NCBI RefSeq assembly: GCF_900107095.1
Contig: NZ_FNOR01000010.1
Location: 62,001 to 126,000, forward strand
Origin: Collimonas sp. OK242
GTDB taxonomy: Bacteria; Pseudomonadota; Gammaproteobacteria; Burkholderiales; Burkholderiaceae_D
Direction: 5' to 3'
Length of the DNA stretch: 64,000 nucleotides
Shown here: one piece after another, positions 18,020 through 26,938 of the stretch
How the letters are laid out: the number at the start of each line of letters is the position of its first letter
Position numbering within the stretch: the first letter of the stretch is position 1
Position numbers and translations under genes: made by a program
Notes under the pieces: generated by a model
Told to the model about the DNA's origin: nothing
Seen by the model: only the letters and a program-made list of their open reading frames with translations
Database searches by the model: none

Positions 18020-18874
18020 ATGGCAAACATCGCTTTTCTCGGCACCGGATTGCTCGGAAGCGCATTCGCGGAAGCCGCCTCAAAACGAGGTGATTCGGTC
18101 ACTGCATGGAATCGCTCCCAGGACAAGGTTCTGGCCCTCGCGCAGTTCGGCGTCAAGGCAGCGTCAACACCCGCCGAAGCGGTACGATCTGCTTCAAGAG
18201 TGCATATCGTGCTGAAAGACGACGCGGTGGTCGAGGAAGTTATTGCGGCGGCGCGTAGCGGGCTTTCCCCTGACGCGATCCTGATCGATCACACCACGAC
18301 ATTGCCGGCGCTCACTGCCGAACGTGCCGAACGCTTGCGCGCGGCCGGAGTGAAGTATCTGCACTGCCCTGTTTTTATGGGGCCGGCGGCCGCCCGCGGT
18401 GCCCAGGGCTCGATGATGGTCGCAGGACCGAAGGCGCTGTTTGAATCCGTCCAGGCGGATCTCGCCAAAATGACAGGGCGTCTCGAATACATGGGCGAGC
18501 GCGCCGACCTTGCCGCGGCCAACAAATTGTTTGGAAATGCCATGATCATCGGCCTCTCCGCGGTGATGGCTGACATCCTTACCCTGGCGCAGGCGAGCGG
18601 CGTTAACGGTGAGGACGCCGTCAAGTTGCTGGGGCTGTTTGATTTGAATACGATGGTGGCGGGCCGGGGGCTGAACATGGCAAAGGGTAACTTCACCCCG
18701 AGTTTCGAGTTGGCGATGGCGCGCAAGGATGTTCGGCTGATGCTTGAAACTGCAGCTAATCGGCCGCTGGCGGCATTGCCATCGATTGCAGCCAGGATGG
18801 ACCAGCTGATTGCAGCAGGACATGGCGCCGAGGACGCCAGCATCATCGGTCTCGACGCGGTGCCGCGGCCTTGA
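18020..18874 (+). CDS. NAD(P)-dependent 3-hydroxyisobutyrate-dehydrogenase-family oxidoreductase
   Basis: A 284-residue beta-hydroxyacid dehydrogenase. The Rossmann glycine motif G8-x-G10-x-x-G13 is at the N-terminus, the substrate-binding 'DHTTTLPALTAE' region follows, and the catalytic lysine is K169 with N173 in 'AANKLFGN'. The loop 'PVFMGPAAARGAQGSMMVAG' matches the family's 'PVSGG...A..G.L..M.GG' region with changes, so the substrate may differ from hydroxyisobutyrate. AAAAGGAA lies before the ATG. No operon partners. Confidence 0.85.
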   Translation: MANIAFLGTGLLGSAFAEAASKRGDSVTAWNRSQDKVLALAQFGVKAASTPAEAVRSASRVHIVLKDDAVVEEVIAAARSGLSPDAILIDHTTTLPALTAERAERLRAAGVKYLHCPVFMGPAAARGAQGSMMVAGPKALFESVQADLAKMTGRLEYMGERADLAAANKLFGNAMIIGLSAVMADILTLAQASGVNGEDAVKLLGLFDLNTMVAGRGLNMAKGNFTPSFELAMARKDVRLMLETAANRPLAALPSIAARMDQLIAAGHGAEDASIIGLDAVPRP

Positions 18875-18909
18875 GCGCTTAGGCCGCTCACGAAGATATG
18901 TGCGGCGAA

Positions 18910-19725
18910 CTATTGTCCGCTGCGAGCCTCCGCCAGCGCAATGGCCAGGTGCTGCACCTTCTTTTTCAACTGATCGCGCTCTTCGCTGAGTTCTGCGACC
19001 AATGAGGTCAAACGATGAATTTCGATTTGATCGGGCGTGGCGTCGCTCGGCGGCGGATCCAGTTCCGGCTTGGGCGGCAGCCGGGCCTCGCGCACTTGCC
19101 TTGCTGCCTGGCGCAGCTCCTTCTTGCCGCCGGCAACAGCCGCTATCTGCTTCTCGCTAGGCAAGGAAGCTAAGGCGGCGGCCGCATTAATGGAAATGAT
19201 GCCCGACTTTACGGCGCCAACCAGTTCAGGCGCAGCCGTCTTCTGGATTTTTTCGATTTGCCCCAGGGTCGCGCTGCTCATCCTGGCCGCACGCGCGACG
19301 ACCTCCCGGGTCCATGGCGGCTCACTTTCGGCCTGAACGGCGGCATCGGCGCCGGCCGGCTCTGCGGGCGAACGCTGGGCTTGCGCCTGCGCCTGGCGCG
19401 CCGCTACGATCTCTTTCTTGCGCAGCGCCAGCACACCGCGCTGAAAATCCGACACGCTGCGCCGCCCGAGGTGATTGTCGATCATCCACAGATGCACATC
19501 TTCCATCGATTGAAACGTGGGGTTCTGCATGGTCTTGAAAGGGATTTCGTGTTTCTGGCAGATACCGTAGCGGTTGTGTCCATCCACCAGAAGGTCGCCC
19601 CACAACACCAATGCATCACGGCAGCCTTCGGACAGCAGGCTGCGCTCCAGAGCAATGAATTCGTCTTCGGTCAACGGGTCGATATAGGCGCGGAGGTCTT
19701 CGTTGATGGTAATGGTGGTGGTCAT
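18910..19725 (-). CDS. Orphan ParB/Srx-fold nuclease-domain protein
   Basis: The 271-residue product starts with a ParB N-terminal-like fold: 'IDPLTEDEFIALERSLLSEG' then 'DALVLWGDLLVDGHNRY', the usual nucleotide-binding box being represented by 'DGHNRY'. A helical middle follows, then a segment at ~175-215 similar to the ParB HTH ('VGAVKSGIISINAAAALASL'), and a C-terminal coiled coil with 'LVAELSEERDQLKKKVQHL'. ParA is absent and no parS is evident, so it is unlikely to be the chromosomal segregation protein. Comparable orphan proteins occur on plasmids and integrated elements. Role not known. Confidence 0.75.
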   Translation of the reverse strand: MTTTITINEDLRAYIDPLTEDEFIALERSLLSEGCRDALVLWGDLLVDGHNRYGICQKHEIPFKTMQNPTFQSMEDVHLWMIDNHLGRRSVSDFQRGVLALRKKEIVAARQAQAQAQRSPAEPAGADAAVQAESEPPWTREVVARAARMSSATLGQIEKIQKTAAPELVGAVKSGIISINAAAALASLPSEKQIAAVAGGKKELRQAARQVREARLPPKPELDPPPSDATPDQIEIHRLTSLVAELSEERDQLKKKVQHLAIALAEARSGQ

Positions 19726-19923
19726 GGATCAGAAGAAATAAAATGAGAGCACAGGTAGTGTACGCACCGCTGCCGTTTTACGCTACGTGACAACCCTGCA
19801 TTTTTAATAAATCGTGAGGCCCAGAAAAATCTCAATTGGGTCAAGTGAGGGCGCGCTTTCACAATGAGGTTTACTCTATAGCCAATTCCCGGGATACTGA
19901 AAAAACAAGCAAAAAGAAAAGGT

Positions 19924-20673
19924 ATGGACATTCTTTCATTTGATTCGCTGACCGCCTATTGGTCCACCCCCGAGGTCGGGGCCAATATCCTCATATTTTT
20001 CAACTTGCTGGGGGCCTTGTTCCTCGGGGCGCTGGTCGGCTATGAACGCGCCTATCATGGCCGTGCCGCCGGCATGCGCACTTACGGCCTGGTATGCATG
20101 GCTTCTGCCGGACTGACTGTATTCGCCGGATATCCGGCGCTCTGGTATGGCGGCCATGCCGGCCTGCCGCTCAATCCGGATCCGACTCGGGTAGTGCAAG
20201 GCATAGTCACTGGCATCGGCTTTCTTGGCGCCGGCGTAATCATGAAAGAAGGCCTGAATATCAGGGGACTTACCACGGCGGCGTCGATCTGGGCGGCATC
20301 GGCGATTGGGGTCCTGGTGGGCGTCGGCTTTTACATAGCGGCGATATCCCTGACGCTGCTGTCTGCCATCTGCATGGTGTGGGTAGCCAAGCTTGAATAT
20401 TGGCTGCCGTCGCGGGCGGGCGTTGCCATCCTGGTTGAGTTCGAAAAGGGTTTTGTCCCGCACGAGGACGCGCTGCGCAAGATCGCCTTGCAGCATGGCT
20501 ACGAGATCGTCAAAGACTCCTTGTCCATCAGCTCGCACGACAAGCATGCAAAATGGCATTTCATCGCTTTCGCCATCGATAGCAAGAAAGGCTCGTCAGT
20601 TTCAGAACTGGCGCGCATGATGAATTCTTACGAAGGCGTGGAGAATTTTGATTTGACCCACTGCCGCAACTGA
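19924..20673 (+). CDS. MgtC/SapB-family membrane protein
   Basis: The 249-residue product has the MgtC membrane domain with five helices in the first ~150 residues, including the signature 'LGALVGYERAYHGRAAGMRT' and 'GFLGAGVIMKEGLNIRGLTT', then a ~90-residue ACT-like C-terminal domain. MgtC proteins modulate F-ATPase or Mg homeostasis and help survival at low Mg or in hosts. AAAAGGT is just before the ATG. The MgtA transporter is not adjacent, and no leader peptide or Mg riboswitch is seen upstream. Confidence 0.9.
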   Translation: MDILSFDSLTAYWSTPEVGANILIFFNLLGALFLGALVGYERAYHGRAAGMRTYGLVCMASAGLTVFAGYPALWYGGHAGLPLNPDPTRVVQGIVTGIGFLGAGVIMKEGLNIRGLTTAASIWAASAIGVLVGVGFYIAAISLTLLSAICMVWVAKLEYWLPSRAGVAILVEFEKGFVPHEDALRKIALQHGYEIVKDSLSISSHDKHAKWHFIAFAIDSKKGSSVSELARMMNSYEGVENFDLTHCRN

Positions 20674-20764
20674 GTTGCGACTCCGGCCTCTGACCGATCA
20701 TGAAGTGGGCCGATTACGCCGAACTTTGGGGCACGGATCACGACGAAGTGAAGCAGGCATGCAA

Positions 20765-21187
20765 TTACCTGATCAGCGTCACCGGCACATGGGTGAGATG
20801 GATCACTTTGTTCATGATCGAACCCAGAATCAGGTTGCCCAAGGCCCCCCTGCCGTGGGTGCCCATGACAATACAGTCGCACTTCTCTTCCTGAGCATAA
20901 GCAACGATGCTTTTCGCAATGGAGCCAATACGGGTGCTAGCGATGTAAGGAACATCTGCCTCTTCGAGTATCCGTTTTACGGGCTGCAATACCTCATCGG
21001 CCGCCGCAGCTTCAATCTTCCTGATTTTTTCGAGAGGCAAATAAGCCTGGATTTTGCCATCAAGATGTTCTTGCACATTCAGCAAATGGATCTGTGCAGT
21101 AGCGCCGCTCTTGACCATTGAGCTTGCATACTGCACTGCCCGTAACGCATAGTCTGAGCCGTCAACCGGAATCAGTATTTTTTGCAT
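20765..21187 (-). CDS. Universal stress protein (UspA family)
   Basis: A 140-residue UspA-fold protein. The first strand 'KILIPVDGSDYALRAV' and the ATP-binding motif 'GTHGRGALGNLILGS' (G-x2-G-x9-GS) are intact, so it likely binds ATP. It is convergent with the mgtC gene; 91 bases separate the two stops. Such proteins are induced in starvation or oxidative stress; the sequence shows no specific regulation. Confidence 0.93.
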   Translation of the reverse strand: MQKILIPVDGSDYALRAVQYASSMVKSGATAQIHLLNVQEHLDGKIQAYLPLEKIRKIEAAAADEVLQPVKRILEEADVPYIASTRIGSIAKSIVAYAQEEKCDCIVMGTHGRGALGNLILGSIMNKVIHLTHVPVTLIR

Positions 21188-21396
21188 TTCGCACCTCGGT
21201 CACAAAAATTTTGACGGTGTGATCACATCAACAATCGTGGCTACCGGCAAGCTGGGAAATACCCATGATTCATTTAGCCCATACTTCTATGGCTATCTTG
21301 TAAGGAAGATTAGCAGCTCCCAAGTAAATATTCCGTAAATAATTAAATTGATGGTGTAGACGAAACCTAAAAAAAGAGGATTTGCTATGTGGAACG

Positions 21397-22074
21397 CTAC
21401 CAGACAAAAGGCAGCAAGCGGTAGCGAACCTTCCGGCAATAGTCTGCATACCCTGCCAAATTCTTTTGCAAGAATTTTTCCTCATCAAGAAGCCGCCATA
21501 TAAGCGCCGGCAGGAACAACATCAGCCCGCACAAGCCCCACCACGAGCCGAGCGCAAGCGGCATGCCTGCAAGCAGAGGGAGCGCTCCGGCATACATGGG
21601 ATGCCGTACCAGCGCGTACGGTCCCGTCGAAATGACCTTCTGGCCTGCGGCTATCTGAATCGTGGAGGCGGCGTAGGTATTTGCCTTGAGCACCAGGAAG
21701 ATCAGGAGAAAGCTGAACAGGATGAGTGCGTCTGCCGCCAGCGATATATATGCCGGCACCGGCGACCATCCGAAGCGGTGATCGAATGCGGGAAAAACAA
21801 ACAAGGCGATAAATCCTGTTATTGCAAACAACATCAGGATCTTTTGAAGCGGTTCTTTTTCTGCCGTCGGCCCCGCGCTCATGCGCCGTTCCAGGAGCTT
21901 TGGGTCGTTCATCGCCAGGTATACCGTGATGGCGGCCGAGGCTCCCACAAAGACGGCCATGAACAACCATCCCTGCCAGTAGTCGATAGTCCCGGCGGAC
22001 ATAAAAAGAAGTGCCGCCATGACGATGCTGCCAAGCAAGCTGGCTCGAAACGCGCGAAAGTTTAGCCTATTCAT
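21397..22074 (-). CDS. Isoprenylcysteine carboxyl methyltransferase-family membrane protein
   Basis: The 225-residue product has about five hydrophobic helices and the ICMT/PEMT-like C-terminal motif: 'STGPYALVRHPMYAGALPLL' followed by 'RLLDEEKFLQKNLAGYADYC', the SAM-binding segment shared by these integral membrane methyltransferases. It would methylate a lipid or other membrane substrate using SAM. Bacterial members have no known prenylated protein partner. The start at 22074 places the first charged residues just before helix 1. A 43-codon frame ends 12 bases upstream on the same strand and may be co-transcribed. Confidence 0.8.
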   Translation of the reverse strand: MNRLNFRAFRASLLGSIVMAALLFMSAGTIDYWQGWLFMAVFVGASAAITVYLAMNDPKLLERRMSAGPTAEKEPLQKILMLFAITGFIALFVFPAFDHRFGWSPVPAYISLAADALILFSFLLIFLVLKANTYAASTIQIAAGQKVISTGPYALVRHPMYAGALPLLAGMPLALGSWWGLCGLMLFLPALIWRLLDEEKFLQKNLAGYADYCRKVRYRLLPFVW

Positions 22075-22085
22075 TCTGCAACAGT

Positions 22086-22217
22086 TCAATCCGGCCTGCC
22101 CCACTGGGCAGAAGTACTATCGTTATGGATTGCCCCGCAGTGATATTCAACATAAGAACTCACTACCGCAGCCACTATCAAGGCGACAGCTATGGCACTC
22201 CAAAGTGTAGATTTCAT
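22086..22217 (-). CDS. Putative 43-residue single-span membrane peptide
   Basis: A frame shorter than usual cut-offs: 43 codons with one hydrophobic helix ('LWSAIAVALIVAAVVSSYV') and a short polar tail ending 'SAQWGRPD'. Its TGA lies 12 bases before the start of the methyltransferase gene, so it could be the first gene of a two-gene unit. A purine-rich GAGCGGCGG stretch precedes the ATG, a mediocre ribosome site. No family is recognised. Confidence 0.4.
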   Translation of the reverse strand: MKSTLWSAIAVALIVAAVVSSYVEYHCGAIHNDSTSAQWGRPD

Positions 22218-22414
22218 ATCCGCCGCTCTTTCATCCGCTCGGATTTACCATATTACGCTTCCTGGCTAACTACGCGCTGCATGTCGCAGCAAACAGTCAT
22301 GCCCCTATCCGGTCAATATCAAAATTGCTTTGCGAAGCTATCCGTGGCACGATCCAACACTATCGACTTTGTGTATTGATACCCTCCTCTACAATTGATA
22401 GCCTGGCAATCCAT

Positions 22415-22948
22415 ATGACCATACTGACCACGCAGCGCCTGCGCCTTGAACCATTCAACGACTCGCATCTGGCAGGGCTCAATGCGGTTAGCCGCGATCC
22501 GGAAGTGATGCGCTACATTACCGGAAAACCGGAGACGCTTGAGAACACTGCTGCGGCGATTGCGCGCGTCAAGACACGCTGGGCCGAATGGGGATTTTCA
22601 TGGTGGAGTTTTATCGAGCTTGAGACTGAACAAATCATCGGCTCCGGTTGCATTCAATATTTAGGAGGAGATACTGCGAATTCATTGGAAATCGGCTGGC
22701 GTCTGCGGCAGGACAAATGGCGTCAAGGCCTTGCTTCCGAAGCGGCGCGCAGGATGGCGGCGTTCGCTTTTGAGACGGTTGGCGGCGATCGTTTATGCGC
22801 GGTGTGCCATCAGGAGAACGCCAGCTCGGCTCGCGTCATGCAACGCCTGGGGATGCGATTTCAAGGTATCGAAAGATGGAATGAAATGGATACCGCCGTC
22901 TACGCCATGACGCGCAGCGAATGGGAATCCGGCCATGGACAGGCTTGA
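22415..22948 (+). CDS. GNAT-family N-acetyltransferase (RimL-like)
   Basis: A 177-residue acetyltransferase. The opening 'TQRLRLEPFNDSHLAGLNAV' and the acetyl-CoA loop 'WRQGLASEAARRMAAFAFET' are typical of RimJ/RimL-type GNATs, and 'NASSARVMQRLGMRFQG' completes the fold. The substrate (ribosomal protein, amino acid or antibiotic) is not indicated. Its last 14 bases overlap the start of the downstream LysR gene, so both are likely in one transcript. Confidence 0.85.
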   Translation: MTILTTQRLRLEPFNDSHLAGLNAVSRDPEVMRYITGKPETLENTAAAIARVKTRWAEWGFSWWSFIELETEQIIGSGCIQYLGGDTANSLEIGWRLRQDKWRQGLASEAARRMAAFAFETVGGDRLCAVCHQENASSARVMQRLGMRFQGIERWNEMDTAVYAMTRSEWESGHGQA

Positions 22949-23837
22949 AGCAATGCGCCTCTTCACCCAGATCGTTGATCTGGGCAGTTTCACCAAGGCC
23001 GCAGGATTGCTGGAAATGCCACGGGCAACCGCCACCCACGCCATGCAGGAGCTGGAACAGCGGCTGGGAGTACGGCTGTTGGAGCGGACCACGCGCAAGG
23101 TCAAGCCGACGCTCGATGGCCGCGGATTTTATGAGCGATGCTGCCGGATCCTGGCGGACGTGGAAGATGCCGAAGCCTCGCTCGACCTTGGCTCGGCGAA
23201 TCCGACCGGCGTGCTGCGCCTGGGCTTGCACGGCACGCACGCAACCCAGATCATCCTGCCGCGTTTGGCTGAATTTCGGCAGCGTTATCCGCGCCTGGAC
23301 ATAGCGATCAGCAGCGGCGACCGGCTGGTCGATCTGGTCGGCGAAGGCATCGACTGCGTGGTGCGGATCGGCGTGCCGAAGGATTCCTCGCTGGTGGCGA
23401 AACGGCTCGCCTCGTTACCGGAAATCATCTGCGCCAGCCCGGAATACCTGGCGCGCTGCGGTACTCCCCTGGTCCCGGCAGACCTTGGCGCCCATCAAGC
23501 GGTCGGCTTTTTCACGCGCAATCATGATATTCAATACCCCTTCACTCTGCTGCAAGGCGGTCAGGTAAAGGAGTACAAAGCCGGCAGCTGGATAGCAGTC
23601 GACAGCGCCGATAGCTACACCCATTGCGCGTTACTGGGATTCGGTCTGATCCAGGTGCCGCGCTTCCGGGTAGAACAGTACTTGCAGACAGGCCAGCTGG
23701 TAGCGGTACTCAACGATCAAACCTGCCCCGAGCTGCCTGTGATGGCGCTATACCCATCCCACAACCAGCTGTCGCCCAGGGTCAAGGTGTTCGTCGAATG
23801 GGTGTCCAAAGTCTACGCCGAACATTTTGCCTGCTAG
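22935..23837 (+). CDS. LysR-family transcriptional regulator
   Basis: A 300-residue LTTR of the CrgA-like subgroup. The winged HTH is at ~1-60 ('MRLFTQIVDLGSFTKAAGLL', 'LGVRLLERTTRKVKPT'), and the effector domain with two Rossmann-like subdomains fills ~90-295 ('VLRLGLHGTHATQIILPRLA'). It overlaps the GNAT gene by 14 bases and is on the same strand, unusual for an LTTR that regulates a divergent neighbour; its targets are probably elsewhere. Confidence 0.9.
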   Translation: MDRLEAMRLFTQIVDLGSFTKAAGLLEMPRATATHAMQELEQRLGVRLLERTTRKVKPTLDGRGFYERCCRILADVEDAEASLDLGSANPTGVLRLGLHGTHATQIILPRLAEFRQRYPRLDIAISSGDRLVDLVGEGIDCVVRIGVPKDSSLVAKRLASLPEIICASPEYLARCGTPLVPADLGAHQAVGFFTRNHDIQYPFTLLQGGQVKEYKAGSWIAVDSADSYTHCALLGFGLIQVPRFRVEQYLQTGQLVAVLNDQTCPELPVMALYPSHNQLSPRVKVFVEWVSKVYAEHFAC

Positions 23838-23894
23838 AGTCGGTGCAGTATACTGTCTTACTTTACGACTACTGCCATCCCGAAGGACGATATC

Positions 23895-24239
23895 ATGAAC
23901 GCTTTGCCACCATGCCCAAAATGCAATTCCGAATTTACCTATGAAGACGGCGGCCTCTTCATCTGCCCCGAGTGCGCCCATGAATGGCCGGCGCAGGCTG
24001 CTGCGGAATCAGGCGCAGACAGCGCCAAGGTTTATCGCGACGCAGTGGGTAACATATTGCAGGATGGCGATACCGTCACCGTGATCAAAGACCTGAAATT
24101 GAAAGGTTCCGGCGGCGTAGTCAAAGTGGGCACCAAGGTAAAGAATATCCGCCTGGTCGACAGCGATCACGATATCGACTGCAAAATCGATGGTTTCGGC
24201 GCCATGAGCCTGAAATCGGAGTTCGTCAAGAAGGTATAG
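23895..24239 (+). CDS. yjdM: Zinc-ribbon protein of the PhnA/YjdM family
   Basis: A 114-residue protein with an N-terminal zinc ribbon (C-x2-C in 'CPKCNSEF' and 'CPECAHEW') and a C-terminal PhnA domain ('[20 protein letters not shown]' ... '[10 protein letters not shown]'). The old name PhnA (phosphonoacetate hydrolase) is a misnomer for this family; its role is unclear. The stop is followed within 10 bases by a strong hairpin. It is a single gene. Confidence 0.92.
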   Translation: MNALPPCPKCNSEFTYEDGGLFICPECAHEWPAQAAAESGADSAKVYRDAVGNILQDGDTVTVIKDLKLKGSGGVVKVGTKVKNIRLVDSDHDIDCKIDGFGAMSLKSEFVKKV

Positions 24240-24246
24240 CCGTGCG

Positions 24247-24267
24247 GGGGGCGGTAGCCCCGCCCCC
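24247..24267 (+). terminator. GC-rich hairpin after yjdM
   Basis: Perfect 8-bp arms GGGGGCGG and CCGCCCCC with a 5-base loop begin 8 bases after the yjdM stop. No T-run follows on either strand, so it may be a processing or Rho-assisted stop rather than a classical intrinsic terminator. Confidence 0.45.
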
Positions 24268-24362
24268 AACAGATAACCGGGTTTTCGAGCCGTCCAACAA
24301 AGCGTCGCCTGCCCTCCATGCCCAGACACAATCCAGCACTGCATCGCATACGAAAAGCCCCC

Positions 24363-25661
24363 ATGACCGCGCAGCGCCTGCGGCTTCTCATCCTCGGCGC
24401 AATCGTACTGGCAGCGGCACTGGGCTGGGCCCTGGTGATCATGCTCAAACCCGCGATCCAGCGCACGATTGTCATCACTGCCGGCGCCGACAAAGGCATC
24501 TATAACGGTTTTGCAGCGCGCTACGCGCCGCTCTTGAAGCGCGAAGGCATTACCCTGGACATCCGTGGTTCCTCCGGCTCGGTGGAAAACTATCAACGGC
24601 TGAAAGACCCCGACAGCGAATACGAAGTAGGTTTTATCCAGTCCGGCACCACGACCCCGACGGAAAACGACAGTCTGCAGACCATCGCGGCCGTTTCCTA
24701 TGAACCGATCTGGGTGTTTTATCGCGGCGACGCCGTCATCACCCGGCTGGCGCAACTGAGCGGCAAGCGGATATCCATCGGCGTGCCGGGCAGCGGCCTG
24801 CTGAAAGTCGCGCGGGTTCTGCTGGGTCACAGCGGTATCAGCGCCGATAACGCTACGCTGCTGGAGATGGATGCTTACAAGGCTTATCAGAATCTGGAAA
24901 ACGGCCAGCTGGACGCCGCATTTTTTATCGGCCGTCCGGATGCCGCCATGCAGCAGACCTTGCTCAACAGCGATTTGAAGTTAATGAGCTTTGCGCAGGC
25001 AGACGCGCTGGTGCTGAAGTTCCCTTCGCTCTCCAAGATTGTCTTCCCGCGCGCCTCGACCAGCGTCGCCAACGATTTACCGCAAGCCGACGTGACGCTG
25101 CTGGCCGCCACCGCACTGCTGGTTTCCAAGGATAGCCTGCACCCGGCCCTGACTTACCTGTTGCTGGAAGCGGCGAATTCGGCCCATGCCCGTGAAGATT
25201 ACTTTACCCCGCGCGGTTCGTTCCCCAACCTGAATTCGGATGATTTTCCGATTTCCGACGAAAGCATACGTTACTTCAAATCCGGCCGCCCTTTCCTGCA
25301 GCGTTACCTGCCGTTCTGGCTGGCCAGCTTCATCGAAAGACGCTTGCTGATCCTGCTGCCCTTCATGGCCCTGTTGTTCGGCCTGCTGCAGGCGTTGCCG
25401 CGCATGGTGGCAGCGCGCATGAAAAACCGGCTGGTGGTCTGGTATCGCGAGATCAAATCGCTGGAAGATGAAATATGGGCGTCCAAAAACCCCACCAGGG
25501 AACAAGTTGCGCAATGGCGCGACGACATCGAGAACATTGACGCCAATGCCAGCCAGATACGCATCCCACAGCGTTATTTCCAGGATGTGTATGCGCTCAA
25601 GCAAGCTATCCGGGTGGTGCGGGAGCGTATTTTCCAGGTAGCTCAGCAGGTTGAGAAATAA
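24363..25661 (+). CDS. TAXI-family TRAP-type solute-binding protein, membrane-anchored
   Basis: The 432-residue product has an N-terminal anchor helix (~7-28), then a TAXI solute-binding domain at ~35-310 ('IVITAGADKGIYNGFAARYA', 'SGSVENYQRLKDPDSEYEVG', 'RISIGVPGSGLLKVARVLL'), then a second membrane helix at ~330-350 and a C-terminal cytoplasmic coiled-coil-like tail. Classical TAXI proteins feed TRAP permeases, but no DctQM gene is here. The C-terminal helix and tail make it look more like a sensor or membrane-fixed binding subunit. The ATG at 24363 is chosen because the anchor follows directly; 24318 is a possible alternative. Confidence 0.85.
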   Translation: MTAQRLRLLILGAIVLAAALGWALVIMLKPAIQRTIVITAGADKGIYNGFAARYAPLLKREGITLDIRGSSGSVENYQRLKDPDSEYEVGFIQSGTTTPTENDSLQTIAAVSYEPIWVFYRGDAVITRLAQLSGKRISIGVPGSGLLKVARVLLGHSGISADNATLLEMDAYKAYQNLENGQLDAAFFIGRPDAAMQQTLLNSDLKLMSFAQADALVLKFPSLSKIVFPRASTSVANDLPQADVTLLAATALLVSKDSLHPALTYLLLEAANSAHAREDYFTPRGSFPNLNSDDFPISDESIRYFKSGRPFLQRYLPFWLASFIERRLLILLPFMALLFGLLQALPRMVAARMKNRLVVWYREIKSLEDEIWASKNPTREQVAQWRDDIENIDANASQIRIPQRYFQDVYALKQAIRVVRERIFQVAQQVEK

Positions 25662-25729
25662 ATTGAAAAGCAACTTGAAAAGCAGGCCGGACATTGCCGA
25701 AGGATACTGCCGGCCATGGCTGATTTTGC

Positions 25730-26389
25730 TTACTCCAACTTCCACACATACTGCATTCTTGTCGTAGATTGCACCGGCTGGCCATCAGCCATGGCGGGTG
25801 TGAAATGACAGAGACTCCAGGCTTTCAACGTCGCTCTGTCAAGGTCTTTGAAACCGCTGCTTTTTTCAATTGTGGCATCCAGCACGCTGCCGTCGGCGCC
25901 TATGGTCAGCCTCAAATTCACGCTGCCCTGTTCTTCATTGTGCAAGGAAGTTCTCGGATATTCCGGCTTTTCGCAATTCCCGGTAACCCTGGCGCTGGTA
26001 TGCGCCGGCGGGCCTGGCGCTGGCGTTGCGGCGGCAACCGGTTGCGCTACAGAGGTAGGCAGATCGTTGGTCGGCGGCTTGACATTGGTTACCGCCGCAA
26101 TCACGTTTTCCGGGGCTTGCGGCTGTACCTTGACCTCCGGCGGCGGCACGTAGGCGGGCGGCGGCGCAGCGGTTTTCGGTGCTGGCGGGGTCGGCTTGTC
26201 TGGCGGCGGAGGTGGCGGCGGTTTGATTTCCGTGATGATCTTGGCGATCACCGGCTCCTGGATGACATCGACGACTTTGCGGGCCAAGCCGGTCACCAGT
26301 GCATACACAACTGCTATATGCATCAGAACAACAACACTGACGCCAACCCATTTTCGGCCGGGGTCGGCCTCATCAAACGTGAAATCCAT
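25730..26389 (-). CDS. TonB-family energy transducer
   Basis: The 219-residue product has a short cytoplasmic N-terminus, one membrane helix (~16-37), a long Pro-rich periplasmic spacer ('IKPPPPPPPDKPTPPAPKTA' and further Pro/Val/Ala repeats) and a C-terminal TonB domain (~135-219: 'EYPRTSLHNEEQGSVNLRLT', 'SSGFKDLDRATLKAW'). It would couple the proton-motive force to outer-membrane receptors. AGGAG 8 bases before the ATG at 26389 fixes the start. No exbB/exbD or receptor gene is adjacent, so it must share an Exb complex encoded elsewhere. Confidence 0.88.
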   Translation of the reverse strand: MDFTFDEADPGRKWVGVSVVVLMHIAVVYALVTGLARKVVDVIQEPVIAKIITEIKPPPPPPPDKPTPPAPKTAAPPPAYVPPPEVKVQPQAPENVIAAVTNVKPPTNDLPTSVAQPVAAATPAPGPPAHTSARVTGNCEKPEYPRTSLHNEEQGSVNLRLTIGADGSVLDATIEKSSGFKDLDRATLKAWSLCHFTPAMADGQPVQSTTRMQYVWKLE

Positions 26390-26562
26390 TGAAGGACTCC
26401 TGTCTGCTCGCCTGCTTACCCGCGTTTGCGGCAATCATCTTATCGGCGGCAGCACACTACCCGCCGATATGCTAATTTCTTATCGGATTGCCTATTTTCA
26501 TATTAGCAGCTTGGCGGCAACAGTAAAGGTATCCGCTAAAAACTTGCGGGCCGATGCATCGC

Positions 26563-26892
26563 TCAGTCGACCACGAACAGCTTCGCGCCGATGGTAGTAA
26601 AAGACCGGTGCGGCTCGGCGTTGTCTGCAACCTGGTAGCTCATCCCGGCTTGCAGAAAAAACCTGCGGCCATCTTCCAGTTCGGTGTGCAGTTCGCCTTC
26701 AAGGCAAAACAGGATATGCCCCTTGGTGCACCAATGGTCGGCCAGATAGCCCGGCGTGTAGTCGACCATGCGAACCCGAATCCCGCCGAAGTGACGGGTG
26801 CGCCAATACGCCATTCCGGTTTCGCCCTTGTGCTCGGTGCGCTCAACCGTCTCCCAGTCTGTGGTGCCGAACGGAATATCAGTCATCTTCAT
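26563..26892 (-). CDS. DHCW-motif cupin-fold protein
   Basis: A 109-residue small cupin recognised by 'YLADHWCTKGHILFCLEGEL' (the DHCW-like box) and 'LQAGMSYQVADNAEPHRSFT'. AGGGG lies 6 bases upstream of the ATG. The metal-binding residues of the barrel (His, Cys, His, Glu) are present in the first box. Function unknown; no operon is evident, and its neighbours (tonB-like and xdhC) have no obvious link. Confidence 0.85.
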   Translation of the reverse strand: MKMTDIPFGTTDWETVERTEHKGETGMAYWRTRHFGGIRVRMVDYTPGYLADHWCTKGHILFCLEGELHTELEDGRRFFLQAGMSYQVADNAEPHRSFTTIGAKLFVVD

Positions 26893-26938
26893 GTTTTTCC
26901 CCTTAGCCCCTGGCTAAATTATCCCGCTACCCTGCCAA

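Noticed and set aside
20700-20894. 64-codon plus-strand frame between mgtC and the UspA gene
   Set aside because: Mostly antisense to the UspA gene; only the first ~20 codons are unique and have no clear family.
25766-26392. 207-codon Arg/Gly-rich plus-strand frame inside the TonB-like gene
   Set aside because: Antisense of a Pro-rich spacer, which always gives Gly/Arg-rich shadow frames.
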